Shown here in pieces: positions 24,674-36,679 of a stretch of 64,000 nucleotides of DNA. The DNA is from Pratylenchus scribneri. Taxonomy: Eukaryota; Nematoda; Chromadorea; Rhabditida; Pratylenchidae. The stretch's first letter is position 1. The number at the start of each line of letters is the position of its first letter. The stretch is from positions 248,001 to 312,000 of the forward strand of contig JAQSEB010000058.1 of NCBI GenBank assembly GCA_030063045.1. The letters run 5' to 3'. The translations under genes were made by a program, and so were the position numbers. The notes beneath the pieces were generated by a model. It searched no databases and was not told the DNA's origin. It saw nothing but the letters and a program-made list of their open reading frames with translations.

Positions 24674-26769
24674 ATGTCACTCCCACGCAAAACCATTAAA
24701 ACTCATCGTGTCAAGCGAGAACAGCAGCCCAATGTAGAAGAGGAAATGGAAGAAGATGAACAAGAGGAAAAAGCTGTTACTAAAAAGGTTTGATATTATT
24801 TAAGAATATCATTTAATTAAAAGAATAATGAATCAGTAAAATTAATATTTTTTTGAACAAATTCAAATATTAATTTGCATAATTTTGTTAGGTTTATGTG
24901 CCCGGAAAGAGTCGTTCGCTGAAGGACAATGAAGAGTTGGTTTATGATCCAAAAGCATATTTACTGCTTCACACATTTGAGACAGGTGGATAAATTTTGA
25001 ATTGAAACAAATTATTATTTGCAGAATATCCATGTCTGAGTTTCGATATTTTGCCGGATGCGTTAGGCGATAATCGTACGAGATTTCCGATGACCGCATG
25101 GTTGGCCACTGGATCGCAGGTTCAAATAAAATGGGATTTAACTTAGATTACTAAACCATGAAAAAATAGAATTTAAAACCAATTAAAAAATGAAAATAAA
25201 CACATATAAAATCAACCTATAAATCAATAACTTATTCAGGCTAACAAGGCAAAGGACAATCAATTGTTGGTGATGCGACTTTCGAATATGAATGCGAACA
25301 AAAAGGCATTGGAAGCAAAAAAGAAGGAACAAGAGCGAATAAATGCCGACGACAAAGAAGAGGAATCAAGCAGTAGTAGCAGCAGTGAAGAAGAGGAAAC
25401 AAGCGAGGATGAAGCAGAACATGGAGAGGAAAGTGATCAGAAAAAGAGTGCAAAGGTACCGAGAATGCATGCTGCCATGATCCCCCACTATGGCGGTGTA
25501 AATCGAATCAAGGTCTATTTAAGTTAATTGAGAAAATATCAAAATTCAAATTCAAGTGCCACCGCCTTGGGCCCAGCGATGTTTGTGCCGTTTGGAATGA
25601 TCAACAAAAAGTGCAAATTTGGAATTTGAATCCATTTGTGGCTGCAGTGGACAAAATTAACCTGAATTCCCCGTCAAATTGGACAAAGTTGGAGGAGAAA
25701 CCGCTGTTCACCTTTGCCGGTCATTCCACAGAAGGATTCGCTTTGGCCTGGAATTCTTTGCAAATTGGAACATTGACTAGTGGAGATGTTCATCGAAAGG
25801 TAAGAAATTTTGAATAGTTCGGAAAATTCGAAAATCTATAATTTTTAAGATTTTCCTATGGCGCATGGCCGAAGGAGGCAAATGGCTAATAGACCAACGC
25901 GCCCTTTGCGACCATCAGGGCTCGGTGGAAGATTTAGGTTGGTTAATTTTTACAAAATTATAAATTTATCATTGATTAATGTTTCATATTTTAGTGTGGT
26001 CGCCAACCGATGAATCAATGCTTTTATCTTGCTCCTCCGATCGATCAATGTAAATAATTTTTTGATCGATTAATTTTATTCAAAATAATTTCAAGTCGCC
26101 TTTGGGATGTTCGGGCACCTTCCAAACAAGCTTGTGTTTGCACTGTCCCCGATGCGCATGAAGCGGATGTGAATGTGCTCAGTTGGAGCGATGGAAGTGA
26201 CCAATTGATTGTTTCGGGCGGCGATGATGCCATTCTCCGGATTTGGTCAATGAAAACTCTTCAGGTTTATTTAAAACAATTTTTAATTCTATTTTTATAC
26301 TTTTAGTACAAACAATCGATGGCCCAATTTCGCCATCATCAAAAGCCAATAACCTCGGTGGAGTGGAGCCCGCATGATTATACAGGTTTAGGAATAAAAA
26401 GTATTCAAAATCAAATAAAATCAAATTCAGTTTTCATGGCATCCGGTGAAGATGACCAAACGACAATTTGGGATTTGGCGCTGGAAGAAGATGAACCGAC
26501 CAGCAATAATGGAGAGGAAGAAGCAACCAATGAAGATGAGGAAATGGCCGGGGAAGAAGGTTGTGTTGACCAAAAGAAACAACAATTGCCCCCGCAACTC
26601 CTCTTCATTCATATGGGCCAAAAAGGTTTGAATTGAATTGATTAATTAATGCTAAATAAATTCTACTTTTTCCGAAGTGAAAGAAGTTCATTGGCATCGA
26701 CAATGTCCCGGACTGTCATTCACCACTGCGCTGGATGGTTTTCATGCATTCAAAACGATAAATGCTTGA
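24674..26769 (+). CDS. GRWD1: GRWD1, glutamate-rich WD-repeat protein
   Basis: Exons 24674-24787, 24892-24985, 25025-25119, 25240-25512, 25557-25799, 25850-25937, 25995-26049, 26096-26264, 26307-26385, 26431-26625 (end +/-1) and 26678-26769 join in frame. Landmarks match the family: acidic N terminus ([11 protein letters not shown]), a [14 protein letters not shown]1C/H4-binding-like segment, a Ser/Glu-rich acidic insert, then WD repeats ending in [46 protein letters not shown] and [13 protein letters not shown]. The C-terminal [11 protein letters not shown] and FKTI close the protein as in metazoan GRWD1. The known role is ribosome biogenesis and histone binding in nucleolus and nucleus. An acidic insert ([14 protein letters not shown]) interrupts the last blades, as in orthologues. 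Confidence 0.92.
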
Positions 26770-26987
26770 AAGAAAAAATATTTTGTTGGATTTGAATATT
26801 GACCATTTTTTGTTATTTTTTATTTAATTTTATTCACATATTTAAATAAAATTTTGAATTATTTTATCGATTAAATAATTGTTTTGTAATATTTCTTTAA
26901 ATTTATCTTTAATCAATAAATCAACTGCGATTAAATTATTAATTATTAAATCTTAATAGAATTATGCTCATCTTTCATAATTGCAAA

Positions 26988-28514
26988 ATGAATAAGTTCA
27001 ATGCATTCAGACGTTTGTTAATTACAAATCCAGGTTCTTTATATAAAATTAAATTATTTAAAATTATTCGATATTTCAGTACACCCATTCTCCTCCACCA
27101 CGCCTCCCAAAATGTCCACTGACACCGATGCCAGTGGCGAAGTGCTTTTGGAACGGATAAAAAATAAATTGGTGATCACTTTGAATCGGCCAAAGGCACT
27201 GAATGCCCTGAACTTGCCGATGATTCAAAAAATTCATGCGGCATTGAAGGTTACAAATTTTCACAATTCAAATTATTACAAAAAATTTGCAGAGTCCATC
27301 CGATTTGATTCTAATCAAAGGACAAGGCCCAAAAGCATTTTGTGCTGGTGGCGATGTTTTAGGTTAGCCAAATTAATTCACATTTAAATTCCAATCAAAA
27401 ATTTTCACAGCTGTCTCGAAATCTTGGAAGGCAAAAGACCCACAAAATCGAATTTATGAACAATTTTTTCGGGAGGAATATCTGCTGAATCACGCCATTG
27501 GCACTCTTCCCCGACCGTATATTTCCCTGATGGATGGCATCACAATGGGCGGGGTTGGTTTTTTTAATTAAATTTGTCCTAAAATTAATTTTTTGAAGGG
27601 TTGCGGTCTCTCAATCAACGGCCAATTTCGGGTGGCCACCGAACAAACAATATTGGCCATGCCTGAAACTGCGCTGGGCCTTTTTCCTGACGTCGGTAGT
27701 ACACATTTCCTGTCGAGGCTGAGCGGTCAACTTGGAATGTTCCTGGCATTAACAGGTTTTAATGGAATGGAAAAATAATAATAAAATATTTAATTCTATA
27801 AAGGTTATCGACTTTACGGTTCGGATGTATATCATTCTGGGCTGGCTACACACTATGTGGAATCGCGGGACCTACTTCGACTTAACACCGATATATTGTG
27901 CTTGCCCTGCGAACAATGCACCACCGAAGCTGTCCAACGCCTTCTCCATTCATTTCAACCCAAAAATATTGCCTCATTTTCGCTTGACCCTCATTTGGAC
28001 TTGATCGACGAATGTTTTGGAGCCGAAAGTGTGGAGGAAATTATGCGGAGATTGGAGTCAAAAGCAAAGGATGAAGAAAATGAATTTGCTCGAGAACAAT
28101 TGGAGGCATTAACCAAAATGGTTTTAATCAATTTATTTTTTTAAATTTTTTAATATTTTTAGAGTCCAACTTCGCTCAAAATCACTCATAGACAAATTCG
28201 AATGGGCAAGAATTTGAGTTTCGAAAAGGTTCAACAAATTTCGAAACCGAAATAATTTTTCTCTTCAGGTTTTTCCTATCGAATTTCGGCTTACTCAACG
28301 TTTTATGGCGGACAATGATTTCCATGAAGGCTGCAGAGCAAGTACGATTTTAACAATATTTTCCAATAAATTTTGAATTCATTTAGTTCTCATTGACAAA
28401 GACCGAAAGCCGAAATGGAATCCACCGAAGTTGGAAGAAGTTAGCGGTGCCAAAATTGATGCCTATTTCGCACCATTTGATGAACCGGGAAAGGAATTGA
28501 GGATGGATGAATAA
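26988..28514 (+). CDS. HIBCH: 3-hydroxyisobutyryl-CoA hydrolase, mitochondrial
   Basis: Exons 26988-27033, 27080-27249, 27293-27362, 27411-27553, 27599-27755, 27804-28120, 28163-28228, 28269-28341 and 28387-28514 are all in phase. The N terminus [15 protein letters not shown] is Arg-rich and lacks acids, as a mitochondrial presequence does. The crotonase fold shows [17 protein letters not shown], the oxyanion-hole segment [27 protein letters not shown] (the family more often has GGGVG) and [19 protein letters not shown] with the catalytic Glu region. The C-terminal [12 protein letters not shown] and [12 protein letters not shown] are HIBCH signatures. It hydrolyses 3-hydroxyisobutyryl-CoA in valine breakdown. 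It starts 218 bp after the GRWD1 stop on the same strand; an operon is possible but I see no strong trans-splice signal just before the ATG. Confidence 0.94.
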
Positions 28515-28879
28515 TTCACATTATTTAAACATATCATCATTTCTAATAAATGCTAAATTTCCTATGCTCAATCCAATTGTTTTGTTTTAAATTATTTATT
28601 TTAGGCAGAAAACATTTTTATTCAATAAATTTATGTTGTAAAATTAAATATAATGGAAATGATGTTTTGGGTGGTTCTCCGCGCACACATTTTTGTTATT
28701 CTATTAAAACAACATAGAGAGATGGAGGGGAGAGGAGAAGTACCAAAAGAGCTTTTGTATCGATCGAAGGGGGGATTATATGATGGTCAAATTTAAAAAT
28801 GGTGTGTCTCAAAAAGAACAAAAAACAAGCAACACAAACAATAATTGTGGATTTTCCGATTCCCTCTTCTTCTTCGTTA
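28515..28879. other. Convergent 3' intergenic stretch
   Basis: This lies between the 3' ends of HIBCH (+) and the Gln-rich gene (-). No exon is seen. Confidence 0.5.
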
Positions 28880-29897
28880 TCAGCGTTCTTTGTTGTCATT
28901 GGCGGTTATTGGTGGTGAGAGCAACGAGCATTCAGCGCCACCACAGGATGTGGTCGCTTCTTGATTAATGCCGCCGCCGCCACCATTGTCCTCTTCGTTG
29001 TTGGTGGTCGATTGGGCCTTCCATCCACCGGCACCGTCACCCATCATTCCTCCACTTCCCAATGCCATTTGAGTATGAGCAGCACGCAATTCGGCCATCA
29101 CAATCTATTTTGAATTTTTAATTTTGAATGATGAATGAAATTTAAACCTGTGCGCCAACAATCAAAATCTGGTCCGTCGAGTAACGTCCATTATCAGCCA
29201 AAGGCACCGGCTTGATCAGTTCACCATAGCGAAACTTTTTCCCAAAAGTGAGTGGCAAAGACTGGAATTTATTTTTGAAAATTATTGATTTATTGATCGA
29301 CTAACCACCATGAAGTCTTCCAATGTCAGAATTGAATCGTCGTTGAGCGCAGAGAAGTCCGGCGGTTCCAGCAATTTCCTCTGCGTCCGTGCCTCTTTCA
29401 GCTGGTCTTGCCTTTTCTTTTCCGCATCCTTCCTTTTCTTGTCCGCCTCCAGCTTAGCCTTAGTCCTCTTCTGCGCAATTTTTGACTCGGTCACCGTTTT
29501 GATCAAATCCGCCGGACGAATTCGCTGCATTCTAAATTGAAAATGATTATATAAAATCAATCAATAAAATAAACCCAAAAGAGAATGGCGATGATGCATC
29601 ATTCGTTGTTGATGGCGATGGGGGCGGCGGTGTCATTTGATTGTTTGATGATGGACTGCGCACGGCGGTAGCTGCTGCTCGTTGCTCTTGCATAATTTTT
29701 GAAGCAATCACAGTTCGAATCAGGTATTCCGGATGGACACGTAAGTAACGATGCTCTTGCTGCTGCTGCTGTTGAAGAAGCGGTGTCATTGGCCATTGCG
29801 GTGGTGGCTGCGGCCATGGGTGGTAATTTTGTTGTTGTTGAGTGTTGTGACGGCGAATGGTGGAGAATTTATTGTCGGTGAGCATTGCTTTTCGCAT
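28880..29897 (-). CDS. Unrecognised Gln-rich coiled-coil protein
   Basis: Exons 29575-29897, 29306-29531, 29148-29261 and 28880-29104 sum to 888 nt, 295 residues. The start is the first ATG in the open frame (MRKAMLTDNKF). The N-terminal third is Gln/Pro-rich. A short motif occurs twice, HPEYLIRTVIASKI at about residues 50-63 and RPADLIKTVTESKI after the next junction, so the two blocks may be duplicated. A highly charged helix follows (KLEADKKRKDAEKKRQDQLK), then FGKKFRYGELIKPVPLADNG and a Gly/Asn-rich acidic tail. Gln-rich plus basic-helix layout suggests a nuclear protein, but I do not recognise the family. Confidence 0.72.
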
Positions 29898-30493
29898 ATG
29901 TATGTAGAGGAACCCGATCAATAATTCTATTTATCAATAGCCTATAAAAAATTTCAAAATATGCTTTTTGTATGTTACAAATTACAATTACATTTATTGA
30001 TATTTAAGGATAAGGATTAATGAACCAGCCACCGCCACCTAGCAGCTAGCCAAGCCAGCAATCAATATCAATCAAAAAATTAAAAATTTGCGTTTTTTTT
30101 AAATTTTTGACTACAGTACTATTTTCTTGCATGATTTTTGATATGATCATTTCAATATCTTGGTTTTTTTAAGTTAAGTATTAAGTTGGATCTGATCTGA
30201 TCTGCTGATCTTGGATGGATGCTGGATGGGATAGGGATGGAATAGAAAAAAATTGATGAATTTTTGGGAAGAGGTGGAGAGGGGAGAATATTGAATTGTT
30301 ATGTATTGAAAAATATATTATTTTTTAAAAAACTGTTAATTTCAGATCAATTTATATAATATTAATTTTTGTAAAAAAAACACTAAATTCGGAATTTTCT
30401 ATCCATGGGCTTTGGTTTGGTCAAAAATATTAATTGGAAACAATTGTATGTTTACGTTTTAAATTGAAATTAGTAAAATAATTATTAATTTAG
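29898..30493. other. Divergent intergenic stretch
   Basis: A 600-bp gap between the Gln-rich gene (-) and the small membrane protein gene (+). No firm exon is seen; the first exon of the + gene may lie here. Confidence 0.45.
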
Positions 30494-31325
30494 CAGCATT
30501 CCAATTTCTCCTTCTTCATCAATCCGTAAACATGATGTGTCATCTTCAGGTCTTTCCAAAGAGGAAATAAATGAGATTCTTGAAAGGTTAATAAATTGTG
30601 TAAAATAATGATATTTTAAATTTTCAGTCCCTACGAGACGAATTATACATATTCTGAATCGTTGGCTTATAAACCTAATTTTGGGAAACATGAATATACC
30701 CATCCAAGACTTTGTCGTCGCTTTCCGGCAACTCGCACCAGCAACAACAACAAGAATCCCATGTTTATTTTGCTCTTTCTACCGCTATTATCTTTCTTCT
30801 TGGCTGGCTATCATCTGCAGCAATGGTCAAATAATGGCGCTGGAATGGAAACAACAATGGATCAATTATTGGAGAATGAATATGTTTGGCAATTTCTCAA
30901 GATTCGGAAAATCAAAATCTTCAAATTAATCGTAATTTTTATTTCATTTAATTTTAATATTAATTTGCCATTCCATTTCAGCAGCTGAACTATGTCCATT
31001 AATTGAGGGTCCTTCAAAAAATATGCGAAAGCGCAAAGAAGTCGAATCCAACGTGACCATCACAAATCTGGAGGAAATGATGCCGCATCGTCGTCCCTAT
31101 TATTGGCTGCATGTTCGCATGGAATACAAAACATTAACCCGCTTCAAATTCAACAAGAAATCAATGAGCTTATTGCCTGATTATCACACCGAATGGCGTT
31201 CAACTTTTATTTCTTTGAAAGCAACGATGAATCCATTTTTATCCTCCATTTCAAAATTGATCGGATCTCGGATGAAACATTCTAACCAAAAACGAAAACA
31301 CAACATATTTGACATTTATTCTTAA
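30494..31325 (+). CDS. Small single-pass membrane protein, 5' end unresolved
   Basis: Exons 30494-30586, 30628-30931 and 31008-31325 read in frame, but no in-frame ATG is found in the first, so an upstream exon is missing. Ser-rich IPISPSSSIRKHD is followed by GLSKEEINEILES, faintly like the start of a LEM domain. A basic segment (RLCRRFPATRT) and one clear membrane helix (MFILLFLPLLSFFLAGYHL) follow, then a polar C-terminal region rich in Arg, Lys and His. Basic residues before the helix suggest the N terminus faces the cytoplasm or nucleoplasm. A LEM/emerin-like identity is only a guess. The last acceptor (TTGAG) is weak and was chosen on frame alone. Confidence 0.5.
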
Positions 31326-32829
31326 TTTTATTCTCAAATTCTCATTCCATCTTTCAATTTCAATTGTGATTTGACTAAGTTTTAAGAAACCATCATTCGA
31401 ATCCCCGCATAATTCTTTTTTTCCTTAATGTATGTATCGCACAAAAATTTTTTATTGAATAAAAATTTTAACTCTTTTTAAAGACCTTTTCAAGAGGAAT
31501 CCATTGGTGTAATAATTTATTGCTGTAGAGAAATTTTAGCTAGATATGGCCTTATGAACATAATGGATTTCTCTGCTATGAGTAGTTAAAATAGAGTTTC
31601 TTTAATTAAGGAAAAAAGCTGCATAGCGCAGGCGGTGTAACCGTTGGTTTTTGGTACAGATTTATGGAAGTCCCAGTGGAGAAAAACAACTTTTAAACTT
31701 TTTATTTTTCACAAATAAACATAATAATCAAATAAAACGTATCTATAAATAATGCTTTCCAAATTCCATTTGTGAATTTCAAAAAAAAAAATGAAAATAT
31801 AAATTATTTAATCATTTTGCAGATTCTTGGTTTGATTTGTTTCAAAGCGTGTGAATTTGCCCTTTGGCCATTTGGGTTAAAAGAGATTGGAAGTCAATGA
31901 ACGGAGAACAAAGGGAATCCAATGAAGAAAAAGAACAATGAATTCACATTTAATCAGTGCCATTTGAATTAAATTAGATAAATGTTTTAATAATTTATAC
32001 ATTTAGTCTTTGATTTCAAATAATTTTTTTTATACCCGGTAGAGCTAATTCTGCATCGCTAGAAAACCTAAAAATTCAATGCTTCTGTAAGGCAGTTTTG
32101 TCCCTATGGGATGCTCTTGTAAGGCAGTTTTGTCCCTATGGGATGCTCTTGTAAAGCAGTTTTGTCCCTATGGTACGCTCTTGTAAAGGGGTATTGCTTA
32201 GCTAATTCTGCATCATTTAAAAACCCTAAATCGGGTACCTGAAAATGCATCTGGAGGATTTTTATCCTAGGATTTGATTCCATTATTTTTTTAACATTCT
32301 TAGCGTGAAATTCTTAATTTTTGCAAATTCTTTCATCTTAAGTCTAATAAGAAGCCATGATTTTAAAGATGATACTCTAATTCATTCGAAATCCTACATA
32401 ATTCTTCTGTATATATCGCACAAAAATTTTTATAGAATAAAATTTACATGATCAAATAAATTATCGATGAATAATAATAACAATGAATTAAATATTATTA
32501 ATTATGTACAAATCATTTCTTCCTCGCTCCATCCCTTTAGTTATGAATTTCCGACGAATCTCATCCACAATTTACCATTAAAATTAGTATCAAATTAATA
32601 TAAATATATTTCAATTGTCTTTGAAAACTCGAGGGGGAGGGGCGAGGGAATAAAATACTCAATTTTTGTTTTAATCCTCTTCTACACTGCAACAACTAGG
32701 TGGATTTGCGCAACGGATTATAACAATCGACACCCATAAATTTTGAAAAAAATGCACCATTCTCGCATATAGATTGAGCGCATAATTTTTTCAATCCATA
32801 TTAAATAGACTGCCAATATCCATTAAAAA
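31326..32829. other. Repeat-bearing intergenic stretch
   Basis: No exon is seen. It holds two diverged direct copies of a ~100-bp segment (31375-31475 and 32335-32450; shared ATCGCACAAAAATTTTT). Between them, at 32085-32185, is a short 32-bp tandem repeat of three units sharing AGTTTTGTCCCTATGG. GCTAATTCTGCATC occurs at about 32045 and 32200. Confidence 0.6.
32040..32250. repeat. Short tandem array, left flank of SBF gene
   Basis: Three ~32-bp units containing GGCAGTTTTGTCCCTATGG are framed by two copies of the GCTAATTCTGCATC motif. The same motif builds the larger array at 35.7-36.2 kb. Confidence 0.75.
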
Positions 32830-35462
32830 ATGTTTTATCCTCACATCCCTAATATTGCCTCATCATTTTGCCGTTTTTTCACAAAATTTCTTTTTGCCAT
32901 AATTCTTGGCCTTTTCTATTCTACCAGTTTTTCCTTCCATGATGCTCAAGGCCAAGTGCTTTTCCTCAATACAACAATTATACCGAATGTTACGTGGCGT
33001 CCGCCTGGTTTAGGCCAATTCCGTGTTGGCGATGAACGGTCCGAATTAGTTAGGGGGAAAATGGGATTGACAAATTCGGAGCTTGGTGCAATGCGAATAA
33101 ATACATTTTTTGGAATGAATTATAAAATTAACATTTTTAAATTGACTAAATCAAAAATTTCCTCTGGGTCGATTCTATTATAATAGAATTTAAAATGAGA
33201 TCCGAATTTAGCCATAATTTTCTATTTTCTCGCCCAATATTATGCCCTTAAGCACAATTTGGCTTCTGGTCAACTCCAACGATACTTCATGGTCCGGGCC
33301 CATCGAAATCACGTGTCAATATGCAATGGGATGTCCCCTCGAAGAATGCTCAATTGTGCACCAAATTCGGCTGGATCGGGCCAATGAATTCACCCAAGCA
33401 TTGAATATCAGCCTTAAGGGAACATTCATTGGTCTAAATCGACTATTTGCCAGAATTGGGAAAAAGTACGTCACAATGGACGGTGACGAAATTATAATTA
33501 AGAGAAAAAGCCATCAGATTTTATTCAAGTTTTCGCTATGCATAGAATACAACAAAATTTTATGGCGTCAAAATATTTAGATTCATAACAGATTAATTTT
33601 ATTCATTCCAGACAATTTTGGTATCGAATTCGAATTTGGAAAACTCCTTTTGGCTCTCATTTGACACAATTGTTCATCATTGTCTTGGGCATTGCCATTG
33701 TTGTGGGCAATTTTATAGCCGGCCTTCAACTTCAACCTGGATTGGTCACAAAATATGCAAAACTTCTGGCTTTGTCGGCCTTTTGTCAATTCTTTATCAT
33801 TCCAATGGCAATCTTTATATTCGAAATGTACCCCAAAATATGCTTTTTCGGCAGATTGGTTTTTGTATTGCCAAATATCTCCTCGGGGCCCATCCTTTCG
33901 TCATCCGATTGGCCTTCTTTTTGGTGGCTTGTACGCCGATTGGTGCAGGCAAAAGTGCTTTTTGGTATTCACAAAATTCTTTGGATTCATTTGCCTATTT
34001 TATTTATAGGTCAGTTCTCTTTGATGGCAATTTGGAATTGGTTGCCGCAATCACATTTATGCAACGAATTTGCACTTTAAGTAATAATCATTTTTTAATG
34101 CAAAATTCCGTACAATTTTTCATAGTTTTTATGCCAATTTGGCTACATTTCTTGGGTCGGCCAGCCTTCTTTGTTGAACGAGTCCATATCAGTTGGAGTG
34201 CAATTGTTTATGCTCTGGCCCTTATGATGGTGCCATTCTTGATTGGAATGTTTCTGACCAGAATTGGGGCTCGGGAATTCATTCAACGTGGTGCCAATTA
34301 CATCAAGGCAAGTTTTATAAATAAAATCAATCATCGTATTTAAAATGCCGGACATTTATTATGACATTGATTTATCCAATTTAATAGCGTTGACCAATAT
34401 ATATTTCTTCTATTAGTCCTAATTCTCCACGCCCCAGACCTTCGCCGGATTCCTAAACCCCCTAATTACCCAAAGAAGAGAATAGGGATTAGAGGCGAAT
34501 TAACTTTAGATTATTCTTTATTAATTGTGTGGAAAATATGATAATAATTCGAAGGATCAGCAGAGGAAAAAGGATGGGTTTAAAAGAAGGAAGATTGAGG
34601 CAATATTTGATTGATGGGGGTGACGGGGTGATTAGGCAAAAAGTCGATGCACAGTAGGACAAATAGGAAAGATCCCTAGGCATTGTTGGAATTGATAATT
34701 TCCTTTTAATATAGATTTTTCTATGGCTAAGCACTCTGCTTTTCTTGGGTACCGCCATTCCGGCAGTTTGGTCCAATCTCCGTCTTCTCACTTGGGATTT
34801 ATTCCTACACATTGGCTTATTGTTGCCTTGTGCCTCACATTGTGCCGCATTTTTGCTTACAAAATTCTTTCATCTAGAACAAAGGGATATTCGAACCGTG
34901 ACAATCGAATGTGGAATTCAGGTGACTAATAAAGGAGGGGTTAAAGGGGGAAAAGCATATCCAAAAGTGTTCAAAATGTTTATAATTCAAAAAAATAAAA
35001 GAGTTTTGATTTAAAAGAGTTCCGGCCTGGCTGCCCTAATTCTGCTCCTTTCACTTGGCGAACCCGAAAGGGATGTGGCCCTGACAATCCCAATTGCCTT
35101 TGCACTTTTGACCGACAAACCACTATTGGCCATTTGTTTTGGCCGAATTGGGCGAAGGGCATTTGCTGTGTTGAAAGGGGCCAACAATCAACAAGTGGGG
35201 CCAGTGACCAATGGCAGTGAAAAGGCAAATAACATTTTTTTTAATAATTTTATTTATTTATTCTCTAATTTCCTTTCAGCAAATTGCCTCGTCCGAATCG
35301 CATCAATCGCCTAGCAATCGGCAATCTCCGCAAGAAGCAATTAACAATGCCTTTTCAAATTCAACTCAGCAAATTGCCGAATTGCTCGAACAAAATTTGT
35401 TGATTCGTGTCAAACAAATGGATGAAAAAATGGACGCAATCAGACGGCCAATGATCCATTAA
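32830..35462 (+). CDS. SLC10-type (sodium/bile-acid symporter, SBF) membrane transporter
   Basis: Exons 32830-33038, 33253-33465, 33612-33807, 33855-33964, 34010-34080, 34126-34307, 34715-34921, 35018-35224 and 35280-35462 sum to 1578 nt, 525 residues. A signal-like N terminus and a ~120-residue extracellular domain precede the SBF helices (LFIIVLGIAIVVGNFIAGLQ, KLLALSAFCQFFIIP, LAFFLVACTPIGAGKSAFW). Alignment to vertebrate SLC10 proteins shows the CSPGG region as CTPIG and the TxExGxQ region as TVTIECGIQ. Introns 3 (47 nt, ATG|GCAATC) and 6 (AAG|GCAAGT) must have GC donors to keep frame; intron 8 probably does too, though a GT site is possible. The donor of exon 1 is the least certain. Substrate unknown. 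The tail is Gln/Asn-rich coiled coil. Confidence 0.85.
34410..34702 (+). repeat. Dispersed repeat R1, copy in SBF intron 6
   Basis: It begins TATTAGTCCTAATTCTCC, passes through GAGGCAATATTTGATTGATG and ends CTAGGCATTGTTGGAATTGA. It is sense to the host. Confidence 0.75.
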
Positions 35463-36679
35463 ATTTAATATTGGAATTATTACGTTTACTTTATTATTGG
35501 ATAAAACAATCAAATTATATTTGACCTCCGTTTTTATCAATACAATTTGGGAATTTAATCATTGAATATTAATTTGTTTGATTACGACGAATTTAATGAC
35601 AAAATTGATAAAGGAAATGATAAAGTAAAATGTTTATTTCATTTACTTTAAGTGGAAATGGGAATGTAGTCACCCCTTATTTAATTTTGCCTATAACTGA
35701 TGCTCTTGTAAGGGAGTTTTGTCACTTCTTGTAAGTAAGGGAGTATTGTTGAGCTAATTCTGCATTGCTAAAAACCCTAAAATTCGGAATACTTCTGTAG
35801 GGCTACTTTTTATACATTAGCGAAAATGCTGACTCTGACAAATGCTTCTGCAGGCCCATTTTTTATACATTTGTCTTTGATTCCTGTAGAGCTAATTCTG
35901 CATCGCTAAAAAAACCCTAAAATTCGGGTACCTAAAAATGCTTCTGCAGGCCCATTTTTCTAGGTTAGTCTTTGATTTCTGTAGAGTTAATTCTGCATTT
36001 CAAAAAAATACCCTAAAATTCGGGTACCTGAAAATGCTTTAGGAGGTCCATTTTTTCTAGGTTAGTCTTTGATTACTGTAGAGTTAATTCTGCATTTCTA
36101 AAAAATACCCTAAAATTCGGGTTCCTTAAAATGCTTTTGGAGGTCCATTTTTTCTAGGTTAGTCTTTGATTACTGTAGAGTTAATTCTGCATCGCTAAAA
36201 AACCTAAAAATGCAGTTAACTAAAAAACGCATTTGGATGTCAATTATTCATCAATGTCCCCTTGGATTTCCAAATTTTCCAAAAGATTTAGCATAATCTT
36301 CACATTTCACTACGCATCAATGCCTAACATTGGTTGTACTTAATTCTGTAAATTTTTGCCTTGGCATCATCCTCAGTTGCAATTTCCCATCTTCCCTGCT
36401 CAAGCCAAGGCCAAGGGATTGGATACGGCGGATATTGGACGAACCTTCGCCGGAAGCCTAAGCCGAAATGAAATTAATATTTTAATATTTCCTTCATTTT
36501 ATTTGATTAAACAATCAAATTATGTTTGACCTCCTTTTTTATCAATACAATTTGGGAATTTAATCAATTGGGTTTAATTTGTCTGATTACAACGAATTTA
36601 ATGATAAAATTGATAAAGGAAATTGAGGGGAATGATGCAAAAATATGTCTATTTCATTCATAAAATTGAATTAAATAAA
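35463..36679. other. Intergenic stretch made mostly of repeats
   Basis: A direct repeat of ~115 bp at 35500-35620 and 36505-36625 (shared TTATCAATACAATTTGGG) brackets a tandem array. The right copy runs up to the kynureninase start region. No exon is seen. Confidence 0.65.
35695..36235. repeat. ~96-bp tandem array between SBF and kynureninase genes
   Basis: Successive TAGAG(C/T)TAATTCTGCAT starts at about 35886, 35981, 36078 and 36175 give periods of 95-97 bp. Units also share CCCTAAAATTCGGGTACCT and GGTTAGTCTTTGATT. A partial, diverged unit lies at the left end. Confidence 0.85.

Noticed and set aside
26770..26987. GRWD1-HIBCH as an operon
   Set aside because: The 218-bp gap would fit, but there is no convincing trans-splice acceptor close to the HIBCH ATG; left as possible only.
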